Made by a program: the position numbers and the translations under genes
The notes under the pieces: generated by a model
What the model was told of the DNA's origin: nothing
The model's database searches: none
Seen by the model: only the letters and a program-made list of their open reading frames with translations
In this document: positions 46,129 through 58,800 of the stretch, in pieces
How the letters are laid out: every line of letters starts with the position of its first letter
How positions within the stretch are numbered: the first letter of the stretch is position 1
From: Orbilia blumenaviensis
Taxonomy: Eukaryota > Ascomycota > Orbiliomycetes > Orbiliales > Orbiliaceae
Direction: 5' to 3'
Length of the DNA stretch: 64,000 nucleotides
Assembly: GCA_036872755.1 (NCBI GenBank)
Contig: JAVHNS010000003.1
Location: 3,100,001 to 3,164,000, forward strand

Positions 46129-46289
46129 AAAAGGGATCAGAACACACTGAACTTTAAGCGAGATCTTGACACAACAGAAATCTGGCATAAGTACGTTAAT
46201 TTAGCATATTTATGCCAAATTTCGTCATGCCAATATCTCGCTTAAAAGTTCTGTGTGATTCGTGAGTTCAGCGTGTTTTGACCCCTTTT
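46129..46289. repeat. imperfect inverted repeat (foldback element)
   Basis: Left arm from 46129 (AAAAGGGATCAGAACACACT...) and right arm ending 46289 (...GCGTGTTTTGACCCCTTTT) pair over about 65 bp around a centre near 46198. Paired blocks include TTTAAGCGAGAT with ATCTCGCTTAAA, and GAAATCTGGCATAA with TTATGCCAAATTTC. About 18 nt are extra in the right arm. Nearly all mismatches are transitions. It resembles a small foldback or MITE-like element; no clear target-site duplication was found. Confidence 0.7.
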
Positions 46290-46625
46290 GTATGGTATAC
46301 CTGAGCAACCGTGATAATATTAAGAACCCTGTAATCAGTCTCGTAACAGAACTTGCACCGTAATATCGGGTCCAGTTCGCAATTGGAACAATGCACGGCG
46401 CGTCAATACTTTGATAGGCTCAATACACCATTCCCGGGCTGTTTAATTCTGAACCAAAGTAGCTTGCGCTTGCGCCGTTTGGTAGCATAATGGTGGAGAT
46501 TTTGAGAAAACGAGGTAGAGGTGTCGATGTGCGGAGATCCTGTAGACAAAAATGTGGCCCCGCCTTTGGGCAGGTGGGACTCACTTGACGAATTCGTCTT
46601 CAACGTTTCAATTCACGAGTGGTTA

Positions 46626-47240
46626 CTAGGCGTGGAAACAACACACGTCCTCCACCCACCGAAAGAGGTTGAAGGGGTTGGAAGACGCAAGCATATAATG
46701 GATTTTCGGAATGAACATAGCCAGGGAGGATTCCACGGGAACCCCTCGTGCAGTGGAAGTATTGGTGATAATGGTCGCGAACAAATTACCAATGGAGAAA
46801 TATCTACTTACAGCATGGTACAAACTGCAGTACTGCGGGGACCCTTTCGGTAAGGATAGGATCGCTACGGAGAAGGCGACTGAGCCCGGCACTTCGCACT
46901 GAGTCTTCCAATAATTCCCCTAGATCGACTTTCATGGCCCGTCGGATGGCCGACTTTAGCACCAGGTGGACGTCAGTTGCATCTGGAACACGGACATCCG
47001 GCCGCAAAAACTGGCTGATAGCTAGACTGGGAATGCGAGCACCTCAAAGTCGGCCGGAAAGCTAAAATCTAGGGGCTCCAGTCCAGAGAAGTGACTGCCA
47101 AACGACAAAAGTGGCGGGCAAATATCTGATAGAAGCCGGGGCACAGGGTCTGTGGCTTTCCGAGGGTCAGAAATGGCTGAATGCAAACTATTCCTTATAT
47201 TTGGGCGTGGCAGCCGGCTTGAATCGGGCACGGTGAACAA
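46626..47240 (-). pseudogene. frameshifted coding relic, family unknown
   Basis: Three minus-strand frames join sensibly end to end. LPRPNIRNSLHSAISDPRKA through DFSFPADFE (47240 to about 47045) shifts into ARIPSLAISQFLRPDVRVPD through RVPAVLQFVP (to about 46810), then into SRYFSIGNLFATIITNTSTA through MFIPKIHYML. The shifts fall at about 47045 and 46815 with no convincing introns, although a GTAAGT occurs at the second. I recognise no family. Either a decayed gene or a spliced gene with introns I cannot see. Confidence 0.35.
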
Positions 47241-50203
47241 TAACGTGACGAACTTCAGTATTTACGCCAATACAGAGAGACTACTCCAAGGTTCTATGGA
47301 TATTTCGATGAAGGTAAGCTGTTGGACTTTGGTCGCGGTCTATTGATAGCTTGAACGATTGCAATATTAGTGTATAGGTGACGACTGAGAAAGAGTATTT
47401 CCTAGAGTTTTTATCTCACGGATAACGAGGCAAAGGAAGTTTCCTAGATATTGATGTTTGCAGGAGTTAACGATTCCCGCAATTTTACAACCGATGGGGT
47501 TGAAAACCGCAACTCAATTTCGGAATTCCGGGTGAAGACGTGTATACACGTAATGGCCGTGTGAAAGATATATACCTGGATATAAGGAAAATGTATGACA
47601 TCTGGAGAATTCTAGAAAACCGGGTGGTAGGATCGAGTATTTGGTTATTGTTTGGCGGTGGTTACTAGTCACATGGCTGAGCTCTCTCAAATATGTGTTT
47701 TGCGTTGGGAACTTTTTATGTCACAGTCAAGGTACGGGATGAACTTTTTAGTGCGATTCTTAGGTCCCCCATGATTTGAGAACCGCCTGCACGGCCCGCC
47801 TCCAGTATGCCTGGGAAAGGCTAACTTCTTGCATGGTTAAACGTTCTGAGCCTACCAGACTTTAAGCCTCTGGTTCTCGATAGTATACATTCCTACATGG
47901 GTAATCATAACGGCGATTGGAACCTTTACATGCCCAGTCACATCGTATAACCATTACTCGAGAATTATGCAATTGATTATCTCGAAGATAATTCGCTCAG
48001 GTAATTGCGAACAGTGACCGGGTACCAGCGCCACTTGTCTGCCCACTGCGAATGGGACGCTAGAGAAAGCGCTTGGTAGCTATTGGAAGCTTTGAATATA
48101 CCATGAATTGAGTCTAGGCAGACGACTTGGTATTTGTAAATCTGGATTTAATCGAATACGAGACACCCTGTTTTTCGCATAATACTGCAACGGTGGCAAG
48201 GGATGATCTGTAGTAGAGGTCGCGTGTATGTACGACCGGGATCGTCCTGGGGTGGCGAACTGGCGGATTTCAGGGTGTATAGCGGTGGCTGGGGATTTTT
48301 GTGCTTGTGACACGGGTTTCCTTGTGCCAATCGCTGTTACGAGCATCTGTGTTACGAGAGCATCGCCGTAGACAGTTGTCTGCCAGCGTTGCAATAGACA
48401 GTTATGGCGTGCCATCTACACCCCAAAAAGTCGAATTGTAGTTGGGGTGTCAGATTTGATCTATATGCTGCTTCTCAATTATCTATCATTATTCGTAGAT
48501 ATCTAAGTATTAGTCGATAAACCCTAGCGCTGAGATTGACCGATATTCTAGTGGTGATATGGAACAGCTACCGGGTAGCACAGGCCACCGTGAAACACGC
48601 CAGTAACCAAAGGGAAGGTGCATTGTTATCTTTGGGACGATAACACCATAAGATCTCGAATGAGGAGCTTTATGATCCCGGCGCCAGGGTAGATCAACAC
48701 GACAACGTCTCGCAATCGTGGATCTGGATTCCGGAATACCTATGGAAGGACCGGTCGGGCGCTGAGGGTATTTCGCTAAGAGGCAGTATCCATGCTCTCG
48801 AACCTAGGGTGATACCTTTCACCCTATCTCGTGGTGTCCACGCTTTAGGCAGCCGTCGGGGTAGATGTTGATCGAGGCTATTGAGATAGCCAGATGAATT
48901 GAACTTTCTGGCCTCTCGCACTCAGACCTATGTCTGTTGAGACTTGGAGTCCAAAAGTTTGCTACTAGCCTAAGCATGGGGTCCTGAATTGGTGAGGGGC
49001 AAACACGAGGTATCTAGCATCAGGAAAGGACCGCCATTAGCGATTACTGATCCCCCTTGCCCTTTCATGAGGCCAATTGCCTGCTAGGGTGGTCTCGTTT
49101 GCTAGGGTGACTTATGAGACTGGCTGACAATTTCTTCGAGACACTGAATGTGTTGTTTTGTAAAATACCACACTGAGGTTTCCTTTTAGTGCTTCTGGAC
49201 AGCAAACAAAATGACTTGATTAAGGGGCCGACCAGCCTCGGTATTCCAACATTGAGTCGCGTGCGCATAGTTATTGTCAATAGATTGTTTCTCCGTTATC
49301 TCGCGATAGTAATTTACTCCGCACAATGTTTTATCCGACCGGTACGACCAAGGTGTCCAAGACATCTTGGAGTGGCAGCCTGGTGGTCAACAAGTAGGTC
49401 AGCCTGTTGGCCAAGAATGCATAGTCTTTGATTAACCTGTTTATGCCGGACGCTGGACGACTGAAGTTTCATAAACATCAACCTCGGACCCCTCAGCAGG
49501 TCCTGTGTTCCTGCTTCTCGTTGGATTATGTCTTTGGCGGGCTGCCCGCTCATAGCCGCTAGAGCGGGCGAAGGAGATATCGCCATCAATGGTCCTTCTG
49601 GAAGAACCACCTTCCTTCCAATTAAGGCTGGTTGACATCTGCAGTACTACCATGCCCTCCTTCCATCTTAGGTACGAGAGCAGGCGACCCCTCGCTCATA
49701 TCTCACACCTTGCCGCTTTCTTACAAGCAAATCGAACGGCACTAAACCTTATCTCGACGTAGAACCTTCCCGCTTAGGTATAAACACTCTTTCCTGGGAG
49801 GTGCGAATGGAAATGGCCAGGCACAGCATCTCCGGACTTGGCGCCGGATTCACACATTCTTCTTTTGAGAATTGTGTTGTGACTATCATATCGTTTATTC
49901 CCTGGTTTATCGTGATCATGTTCAATCGTGGTCGGGATCAGGGTGTACGAAGGAATGGCACTTGGAGGAATGTGCCAGCTTCTCGAAAAGCATGCTCGAT
50001 ATTCCGCCAAGTTGCGCTAGATTGACAGCCTCTTGAATTTAGCAAGGCGGGGGCGATATACTTATGAGCTTGTGATAGCTAGAGATACATAAAGGCCAGA
50101 ATGCCCGTTACAATCCTGATGCTCTTCTTCTGCCTCCGTCCGTCGCATATAGCACCGCCCCAACAGTCTCTTTTTATAGGAATTGTCGGATTTATTGTTC
50201 GCC
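47241..50203. other. gene-poor region upstream of the OPT transporter
   Basis: About 3 kb of moderate composition. Open frames at 48080-48415, 49314-49610 and 49441-49653 (all minus) show some low-complexity Ser/Arg character but no domain or consistent splicing. The last 100 bp is the transporter leader. Confidence 0.4.
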
Positions 50204-52587
50204 ATGGAGAAGAACGCTCAGGACAAAGTCGAGGCCGCTGGATCGCGGCGCTCGCTCGAGATTGACGAGAAGAAGAATGTCCAGGATTACACTGTCGACC
50301 TTGGATCTGAGAAGGATTCTGCCGACGAGATCGAAGTTCTCGATCCCTATAAGCCCTTCCCAATCGATCCCGCTCAACCAGAGGAGGAGCATATCCTCAC
50401 TATTCGTGCATTGTTCCTTGGTTGCGCCCTTGGAGCTCTTGTCAATGCATCCAATTTGTATCTCGGTAAGTTTTGCTCCAAGCCGCTAGCACCAGTGCCA
50501 CCAAGCTAATAAATATATCACTAGGTCTCAAAACGGGTTGGCTGTTCGGTGCTAACTTGTTCGGCGCATTGCTTGGCTTCGCTATCTTGAAGGGTTTGAG
50601 CAGGTCCCCGCTCAAGATTCCGGGTTTGACGGATCATTTTGGTCCCATGGAAAACAACATTGTGCAGACTAGTGCTGCTGCTGCTGGTAAGTTAATATTT
50701 ACGCACTAATCTCTGTGTTTCTGTTATCTAATGACATCTATAGGTGGTATGGGTTTGATCTTCGTTTCCGGTATCCCGGCTCTATACCATCTTGGATTGA
50801 TGCACGAGAACCCAAAGGATGATTTTGGCAGACTCATTGCCATCACTTTCTGCGCCTCTCTCTTCGGTATCTCGTTCAGTGTCCCACTCCGAAAATTCTT
50901 CATCATAAATGTCGCCAAGGAACTGTCCTTGATTTTCCCAACTGCCACCGCCACCGCCGTCTCCATTCGTGCTATGCACGCTACTGGTGAGGGTGGATAT
51001 GGTCAGGCTAAGAAGAAGATTAAGGCTCTCGGTATCTCTTTCGGTTGTGCATTCTTGCTCCGAGTTATTTCGCAGTATTGTGTTGGTGTTCTCTGGGACT
51101 GGCATATCTTCTGGTGGATCTACTCCATTGCTAAGACTAGCGGTGTCGCCGCTCCTGGTGTTATCGGCGCTATCAGCTGGGGTTGGTTCATCGAGTTCAC
51201 TCCAGCTTTCATTGGATCTGGTCTTCTTGTCGGTTTGAACTCCGCCTTCTCCCTCTTCTTTGGAGGTGTCTTCTCCTGGGCTATCGTTGGCCCCTTACTT
51301 GTCAAGAATGGAGCCGCCTTCGGCAAAGAAGTCAACCCAGAAATCCCTGGATTGATGAGCTACATGAGCATGAGCGTCAAGAACTTGGACCACGTCTCTC
51401 CTCGATACTGGCTTCTCTGGCCTGGTGTCTTCGCTATGATTCTCGTGTCTATGGCTGAGTTGGCCTTCAACTACAAAGTTATCACTGCTGGTTTCGTCGC
51501 TGGTTACAAGAGCATCGTTGGTGCCCTCGGAAAGTTCAAGAACCGCAACGCTCCTGAGTCGGAAGATGAGGGTAGCGAAGGTTCGCAGAAGGACATCTTC
51601 ACCGCCTCCGAGCAGGTTCCATTCTGGATGTGGGGAAGTCTTACAGTTGCCACTATGGTCTGCATTTGCGTCGTTCTCGGAAAGATGTACCATTTCCCAA
51701 TTGGTGTCTCAATTCTTTCTATCCTCTTCGCTTTCATCTTCTCCTTCTTGGCCATTCAGTGCACTGGTGCTTCTGATACTACTCCTGTCTCGACCGTCGC
51801 TAAGGCTTCTCAGCTTGCTACTGGTGGTGTTACCAAGGGAATGCATATCAGCGTTGCCGATGCCCAGAGAATCAACTTGATGGCTGGTTGTGTCGCTGGT
51901 GCCGCTGCCTCTCAATCCACTGACTTGATCAACGACTTCAAGGTCGGATATCTCCTCCGCACTCCACCAAGGAAGCAATGGGTAAGCTACTCTCCAAATT
52001 CTCATAGCCAACGTTCAATTTTGCTAACACTTGTTTAGTACGCTCAAATCATCGGATCCGTCGTTGCTATCTTTATGGCTCCTAGCTTGTTCATCCTTTT
52101 CGCCACCGCCTACCCATGTATCCTTAACCCAGATGCTAAGGTCTGCGCCTTTGGTGCTCCATCCATCGCCGCTTGGCGTGCCGTCACTGAGGCCGTCACC
52201 TCCCCTGAATTCCCAGTCCCACGAGGATCTGCCATCTTCTCTCTCGTCTACGGCATCATCTGCGTCTTCATCTCTCTCGCCCGCCATATCCTTAACCTTA
52301 AGGGTAAGGAAAAGATTGCTAACTGGCTCCCAAATACCATGGTCTTCTCCCTTGCTCTTACTCTTCCATACACCCAATACGGTACCGCTATGATCATCGG
52401 TGCTGGTGTTGCAGCTGTTTGGCAAGCCAAGGCTCCAAACTCATGGAACATGTATGGTACCTCCGTCGCTTCCGGCTTGATTGCCGGTGAGGGTATCGGT
52501 GGTGTCATCAACGCCTTATTCGAAGTTGTTAAGATCTCCGGAAGCTTCCACGGTAGTGGATTCGGCTGCCCTGATGGCGCTTGCTAG
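50204..52587 (+). CDS. OPT-family (YSL-like) oligopeptide/metal-chelate transporter
   Basis: Four exons: 50204-50465, 50525-50686, 50744-51981 and 52039-52587. Introns are 59, 57 and 57 bp with GTAAGT/GTAAGC donors and CTAG, TATAG and TTTAG acceptors; all phases close, 736 residues. Conserved OPT features: NASNLYLGLKTGWLFGANLFGA (split by intron 1), ENNIVQTSAAAAGGMG (split by intron 2), LIFPTATATA, GVIGAISWGWFIEFTPAFIGSG, the QRINLMAGCVAGAAASQSTD segment and DLINDFKVGYLL, plus GTSVASGLIAGEGIGGVINA near the end. About 14 membrane helices are expected. Codons are strongly biased to C-ending forms, unlike neighbouring genes, suggesting high expression. Substrate (peptide, siderophore or metal chelate) cannot be read from sequence. 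Confidence 0.95.
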
Positions 52588-53226
52588 ACGTGGTCTGTGT
52601 GCCTCTCTCTAGCTCTCTCTCCGAGTGTCACTTTTGTTGGCGTCTCTGTTGTATATATTAATATCCTGTCCGTGTTGTGATCGGACACCATATACCCCTG
52701 TTGAATCGAGTTTATATCTATACATATATATATTTCCAATATATAATTTTTAAGCTAGTTTATAATTTCCGTTCTCATAAGTTCAAAGTATTTACCGAGG
52801 AACACAAGTAGTTCTACTGTCATGTTATCCAGACATCTGGGTTATCTATTCCCGCTTATACTACAGTCGTTTTGAACGACGTATGGATGCACGACAATTT
52901 ATCAACAATTACGTCGGGTGCCGTTCAAAGACATTACAGTAAGGATATTAATATTAAATCTGCTAGTTATAGACTAGGTACTTAGGTATATGTTAACTAT
53001 ATTTGTTTGATAGGGCCCAAGCAGCACATATCTAGGTCAGGCCACCAGGATGGTCGACGGGTATTGACCCTGGCGGCCAAGCTGTAAATGACACTAAATA
53101 GACTGCTAATTTTGATGACGATGAATAGGATCGAGCCCTTCGCCATCGACCATAGCGTAGTCACCTGCACGCACCACGCACGGTGTATGTATCATTATAC
53201 TGTCCTTTTCAAGGCTATTTTGTTCA
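52588..53226. other. intergenic, 3' region of the OPT gene
   Basis: Begins with a CT-rich 3' untranslated stretch (TCTCTCTAGCTCTCTCTCC), then AT-rich sequence. No further feature. Confidence 0.45.
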
Positions 53227-53544
53227 ATGGATTGGGAGCGTAAACCTTCACACATCCCAAGATGTGGTAGCGGCTTCTCGAGACGCCGGCACAAAACTTG
53301 TCCCGAACTGGTGGGGAATGGTATCTATCAGTATCCGGTGGTTGCCGTAGCACCATACCGGAAGGATATAACCAATGTCTTATGTCATGGAAACCATATC
53401 GACCCCAGCATGATGCCTGACTTGCAATGCAACCAGACCGCTTTCGTGGCGGTATTGTATTGGTCTCCACCCGACCATGAGCTTTTGGTAATAGGCTTCC
53501 ACACAGATCAATGGCCTAAATGCCATGACCTCCTACATATTTAA
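53227..53544 (+). CDS. hypothetical protein, possibly partial
   Basis: An ATG-started frame of 105 codons. From residue 25 it reads like folded protein: CPELVGNGIYQYPVVAVAPY, then DITNVLCHGNHIDPSMM, and AFVAVLYWSPPDHELLVIG. No family recognised and no signal peptide at this start; an upstream exon may be missing. The composition is more protein-like than the overlapping minus-strand frame. Confidence 0.35.
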   Translation: MDWERKPSHIPRCGSGFSRRRHKTCPELVGNGIYQYPVVAVAPYRKDITNVLCHGNHIDPSMMPDLQCNQTAFVAVLYWSPPDHELLVIGFHTDQWPKCHDLLHI

Positions 53545-53600
53545 TTTTTAGCGTGCCTTCATATCTATAGAAACCAGCCCACATGGGAACTCTGGAAGGG

Positions 53601-53627
53601 GTTGCGTGGGGCGGACCCCGACGCAAC
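53601..53627. repeat. perfect GC-rich hairpin
   Basis: GTTGCGT pairs with ACGCAAC and GGGG with CCCC around a CGGA loop, with one bulged G. It lies in a GC-rich island (about 53.2-54.4 kb). No U tract follows, and no known RNA family is evident. Confidence 0.6.
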
Positions 53628-53675
53628 GATGGCCTCGGCGGCCGCTAAACCCGAGAAGCCATGAGGTTTGAAAAC

Positions 53676-54080
53676 ATCTGTGTCATTTCACAGATTCAAA
53701 ACCACAGATCCGATTCTGTATCCCACATCCAAATGGTGCGGATCGGGCAAAGACCCGACACCAAGCCATGCGACCTAGCCGCTGGAGGGCGCTTGATCCC
53801 GGGTAATAGCCCAGGGACCTGTGGGTTATACCCGATATCAACTTCAAAAATCACTGTACCGGGATCTGCCGGCGGTTCTTCGGAGGGGTTCTTCCAGGTC
53901 GCTTTCTTTGATGTCGTTTATAGCGGTCTCGACGACATCGGCCTCATCTTCGGCGTTGTTTGCTTCTTCCCCTTCCTCCTCTTCTTCCCCCTCTCCTTCC
54001 CCTTCATAGTCGGAATCGGCAGCCGAGTCATACCCCCCCTCGGCGCCTTCGACTCTCCCCCCTCCATGTACACTCTCATC
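53676..54080 (-). CDS. possible acidic protein fragment
   Basis: A minus-strand segment preceded by an acceptor-like GATTGCAG (near 54080) reads DESVHGGGRVEGAEGGYDSA, then an 18-residue Glu/Gly run and NNAEDEADVVETAINDIKES. A GTACAG donor and CACAG acceptor near 53870-53820 could continue it to a stop near 53676. No upstream exon with ATG was found. The overlapping plus-strand frame (53661-54215) is probably its shadow. Charge-rich coding is plausible but unproven. Confidence 0.3.
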
Positions 54081-54215
54081 CTGCAATCCCAATCGACGCT
54101 ATACATATATAGTTATCCCCAAAAGGTCGGGACAACAGAGAAACCCGGCTTCTCGACGGGGTTCGGGGTCCAATTTTCAAAAACCGGTACCCCGAGAAAA
54201 CGGCGCCGGCCGTAA

Positions 54216-55896
54216 TATATTACCCACCAGCCGGCCACTGATTGTCGTGAGTCTTCTGGCGCCGCGCCCGCACGGCATCGGCGCCAATCAATTGCGCCTC
54301 AATGCCTCCGAAATAGTCTCAGCCCCAGACTCCGGCCCCTCCTTGTGGGGGCCACCACGGCACCCCACATCATTGTTGATTACGGATGGGACCATAGCAG
54401 TTTCATAGAACGGGCTCTTTTCACACCCAATCGGCTAGGGCACCGCGCCCGCCGGTGAATAACAGGGTGTTTCGTAGACTGTAGATATATGTATATATAT
54501 AAGCCTGCTGACATGGAACATCCGAGGCGAAGCTCTCTTATCGTTGAACCCCCGAGATTTGCCTTTTTACCAGAACCTAGTGGGGTGGCCGTGGCCCTAG
54601 CATCTCTGTTATTATAGAGAGCAATTGTCGGTGGGGTAATATTAACCCCCCATTGAAGGGACAATATAGTGCCCTTAGGCAGCGTTTCGATATCGTTGTC
54701 TAATAACTTTTTGGTCAGGCTGGTTGCTTTCTAGACGGCATCTTGCTAAACGTGTGTCTACATACCTGCAAATATAACCCCCTTAAAAGAAAAGAGAAAG
54801 CAAAATTAAAACAGGGCCCTTCTTGGTTACGGGGCACCCGTCATATATATATATAATTGCCAGGAGGTGGGCAGACGGACATGGAATGCGAGGTTTTTCG
54901 CCGGAGAGAATATCAACGGAAACTGACCTCGTTGATATTGTATATATAAGGGGACTGTAACAAACAAAAGTGAATATCATGATGAATGAAAGGAAAGATG
55001 ACAAAAGGAAAATGTGGGACAGGGGCTGTTTAAATACTATTCCCTGGAGAATACGAGGGTTTCTACAGATTCAAGATGTGACTGCTTTCTAGCGTGAAGG
55101 GGGGTGTTGTGATATACATATAGTGGTGATGAGACTCGGCTCGTGAAATTATAGGCACGCTTCGTTCTTTGTATACATAGGTCTGATAGAGTATTGAAGC
55201 GACTGTGGTATTGTGCGTGCGTATATTAGGGCTCCAAAATGCCATTACGCCAGTGGAAATACGCTTTTAAAGCTTCAGACAAACTATGCCCCCGGGATTC
55301 ATATATATGCGTTTCATACTAGCACACCAATCTCGAGGTGGATTATCTAAAGTATTTACAAGAATTTTACGGCTCCATGGGGGTTTAGGTCTTTCAATCG
55401 CCTCAGCTAGTATACGAATACAGTCCCATCCTGGGAGCGCTTTAAGATAAAATTATGATACCTCTCTCATTATAGGATGAATTCATGAACCATATAAAGT
55501 CTCAAATAGTGTAATCGAAATTAAATGCTGTTGTTACTGGTTGCGGTTGTGGCTAGAGATGTTAAGATAATGGAAGAAGTATTTGTATAGTACGTGTAGA
55601 TCTTTAAATTGAGGCTGGGGCTTATTATTGCTCTTTTTTTTAGATTTTTGCACCTTTTAAGATCAATTTATCTAGAAACTACGGCAAAGGTATATAGAAC
55701 TGCACGAACCTACTAAAATTAGGGTATCATACGCAAACATACAAAAAATATATGATAAGGCAATTCAAATATCACATTCGAACCGATCGTTATACTATAT
55801 ATCGCTACAATATAGCTGCAGCAACTATGCTAAAGGGGATTATGCTAAAAAGGACAAAAAAAATAAAACCGAAGCAGAGAAACACAGTGCGCGGGG
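54216..55896. other. intergenic region
   Basis: GC-rich until about 54400, then AT-rich. A 94-codon minus frame at 54380-54664 has no recognised domain. Several TATATATA runs. Confidence 0.4.
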
Positions 55897-58800
55897 CTAG
55901 ACTTTTCCCTGAAGAACAAGGGTAAGATACCCGGTGACCGCAGAGAGTATCGTAGCCCCTTCCATTTCTTCAATCCTCTTTGCTGCCCACGCCTCAAAGT
56001 TCGAGAATACCAAAGCAACCAACTCATTTCGGTTCTGTCCTGCGTTTGGGTCAGCCAACCGAGAGAAGTAGGTATCGAGCATATGCCATGCGGCAGGGCA
56101 CTTTTTCATAACAATGTCTCCGTAGTGTTCGATTATTGAGTCTGGCAGACGTTGTTTGGACCAAACCAACTTTTTTCCAGTGGGTTTGCAGACTGGTTTA
56201 TGTGTCTGAGGTTGCTTACTGGAGGATTTCTTCAGGCTTTCGGCTGTCGTGACGGGATTATTAAGGGGCTGAGTTGTATCGAAATTTAGTACGGGTTGTG
56301 TGAAAGCTGCAGAGTTGGGTATCTTTGATGTCGAGGCATTCTTTGAAACCCCATCGGCTCTAGTTTTGTCAAATTCCTCAATTGTGTTCTTTGTCGTTGG
56401 GGCGTCAATAGGGCCTGGTAGATGTAGGTAAAGTTTTGGGGGGTTGAAAGGTCGAAGCAAAGGTTCAGCCACAGGCTTCTCAAGCTTTTGGGTAACTTCT
56501 TGTGCCTTGAATGCGTTTTTGATGATTTTGTCGTATTCAACCCGATTAGGAACGTCGATGTTTTTCTCTGCAATCTCTTTTATGAGTTTTAATGTCGCCA
56601 GTGTTCTCTGCTGCATCAATGTAACTTCTTTCCCGCAAAATACCGCGGCTGTCGGGCGAATTTGGTCTCTTGTAAGTTTAGGATCTACGGCGGGGTCCCT
56701 AGCTGAAGATTTGGCGGAAGTCTTTAAGGTAGAAGTAGGTCGCGGTTGTGGAATTGTCGAACGGGAACGGGAATGAATTGTCTTCTGATGCTTAATCTTT
56801 TCTGCTGTCCAGATTGTCCCTTTGGGGAAGATGTACCCACCCTTGGCTTTGTCTCTCTACAACTTGGCCTTTTCGGTTTTCTTTCGGGCTTGCTCCGTGA
56901 CAGAGATAAGAGGATCACTATCTTCATTGTCGGATTTTGGACCAGAAGAAGATCTTCTGCGGGGTCGCGGTGGCTTCTGGCTTAGTTTTAAGGGCTTTGT
57001 TGAAGACGAATCCAGCCGGGAAACGTCCTGTGTGGGTTTCGGTTGCCCAATGGTGACTTGTGCGGTCTCCGTTGTCTCCTTCGGATTCTCTTTATAACGG
57101 CCGGATAGCTCGGCCCTAGGAATATCCTTTGGAAGGTCCAGCTCCACAGCTGTTGCCTCCGCCTCTAGTTCTCTTTGCATCTCAATCTCAAATTCTCGCT
57201 CGGCCTCACGAAGGCTCTCTTCTATAGCCCAAACGAACTCAGGATTATCTTCTCCGGGCGTCTTGATTTCCGGAGACGACGGCGGAGACAAGGGTAAATC
57301 TTTAACCGTAGGAGGGAATTCGTAGAATCTGTAGTCCAGCCCTGACCAACCGTCACGATCCACAGCTTTCCCCTTTAGTATACGCCTTACTGCTTTTTTC
57401 TCCTCGGTCTCACTGTCGGATCCATCAAGGTCTTCGAGTTCAATATCTACATCACCAAATGGTGACTCGCCCTCTCTGACGAAGCCAGGCAGCTTGGATA
57501 AGTTTCTCAAGGCCATTATATAACGCTTTTGGGCTAATATAAAGTCACGCGATGGTGGCTTTGAGGGTCCTTTTTTCTGCTCGATCGGTAACCCATTTCC
57601 TGTTGGTACACCCTCCGGAAGGCGCATTTTTGTCTTTGGTTTGTCAAAAAAAGGCACTTCGCCATAGGAACTTTTTTCCTTGTTTACAAAACCAGTCACT
57701 ATTGTATATCGCTCCCCTCGCCTTCTCTCGCGCCTTAGAGATTCAGCAATCTCAGCTTTAGGTCCCGTCAGTTTCGATATCTGTGGAGTCTTCTTGAGAA
57801 TGCTCTTGAGCGGCTTCGAACTAGTGTCAATGAGTTCTGCAGTTTGCAGACCCTTTGGCTTGCGGGAATACGTGTCCAGGGTCAAGGTACTCTCGATTGT
57901 AAATTCCGTCCTCGGTATCTTGAAGACTTCAACTTTGGTGCTTGACTTAGCTTCCGTACCACTATCTCTGGGTCCTGAAGCCAACTCTTCGTCGTCATTT
58001 TGGGTAGCCACCAAGCTATCCCTCGCGCTAGTCCCAGGATGACCCTCTAGATCTGGGACTTGGGCCAAACTATCCTCGGCTTCATCTTGAGTACTAGGCT
58101 TATGTTCAACGGCGTCGTTGCCGACGATCTCTGTAGCGGTCCCTTCAAATTCCCTTGTTTCTTCGGGCTCCGGGTGTGGCGATTGGTTTTTGAGGCCTTC
58201 ATTAAGATCCCCAGTCCATTCCTTTTTGACTGCCCTAGGCTTTGGATTTTTTCCCTTTCCACTTCTTTTAGGTTTTAGATGACCCAATTTTCCGAATTCA
58301 TCCCCTAATCTTTCAAAAAGATGTTTTGTCATATACTCATCCGTGGTAGGTCCTGGATGGGCCAGAGGCTTCGGAGGGCTATCTGTCATGCCACACGAAA
58401 CCCCTTTGGGCTCGAATCCGGGAGGGTACCTCAGAATCGTAGTATCAGGGATCCAGGAAGGCTTGGCTGCTGGTTTCTGATCGGTTGCGTTACTTTCAGT
58501 GTGTAATAAAAGCGTCTTGGTCTTATCTGTAGGACTGGGACTCAAAGTTTGACTATCTTCGAGGTAAGTGGCATCCATCTGGAACAGATTTTCGTTGGTG
58601 TCACCTTCACTTTCCGTAGAAAGAGTCGGAGTTGAAGACATGGTGAGAGAATCCAACCATTCCTGTTTTTGTTCGCGGGTTGGCTCACGACAGCCATCCG
58701 ATGGTATGAACAAAGAAGTAGAGGCGATTTTACCATAGCCCTCAGGTTGTGAAGAGTCAAGTTTAAAGCTCGGCGCAACCTGTGCTCTAGGCTCGATAAG

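Noticed and set aside
53661..54215. 184-codon plus-strand frame rich in Phe/Pro
   Set aside because: Its Phe/Leu/Pro bias mirrors a Glu/Gly-rich minus-strand frame, which looks more like real coding sequence.
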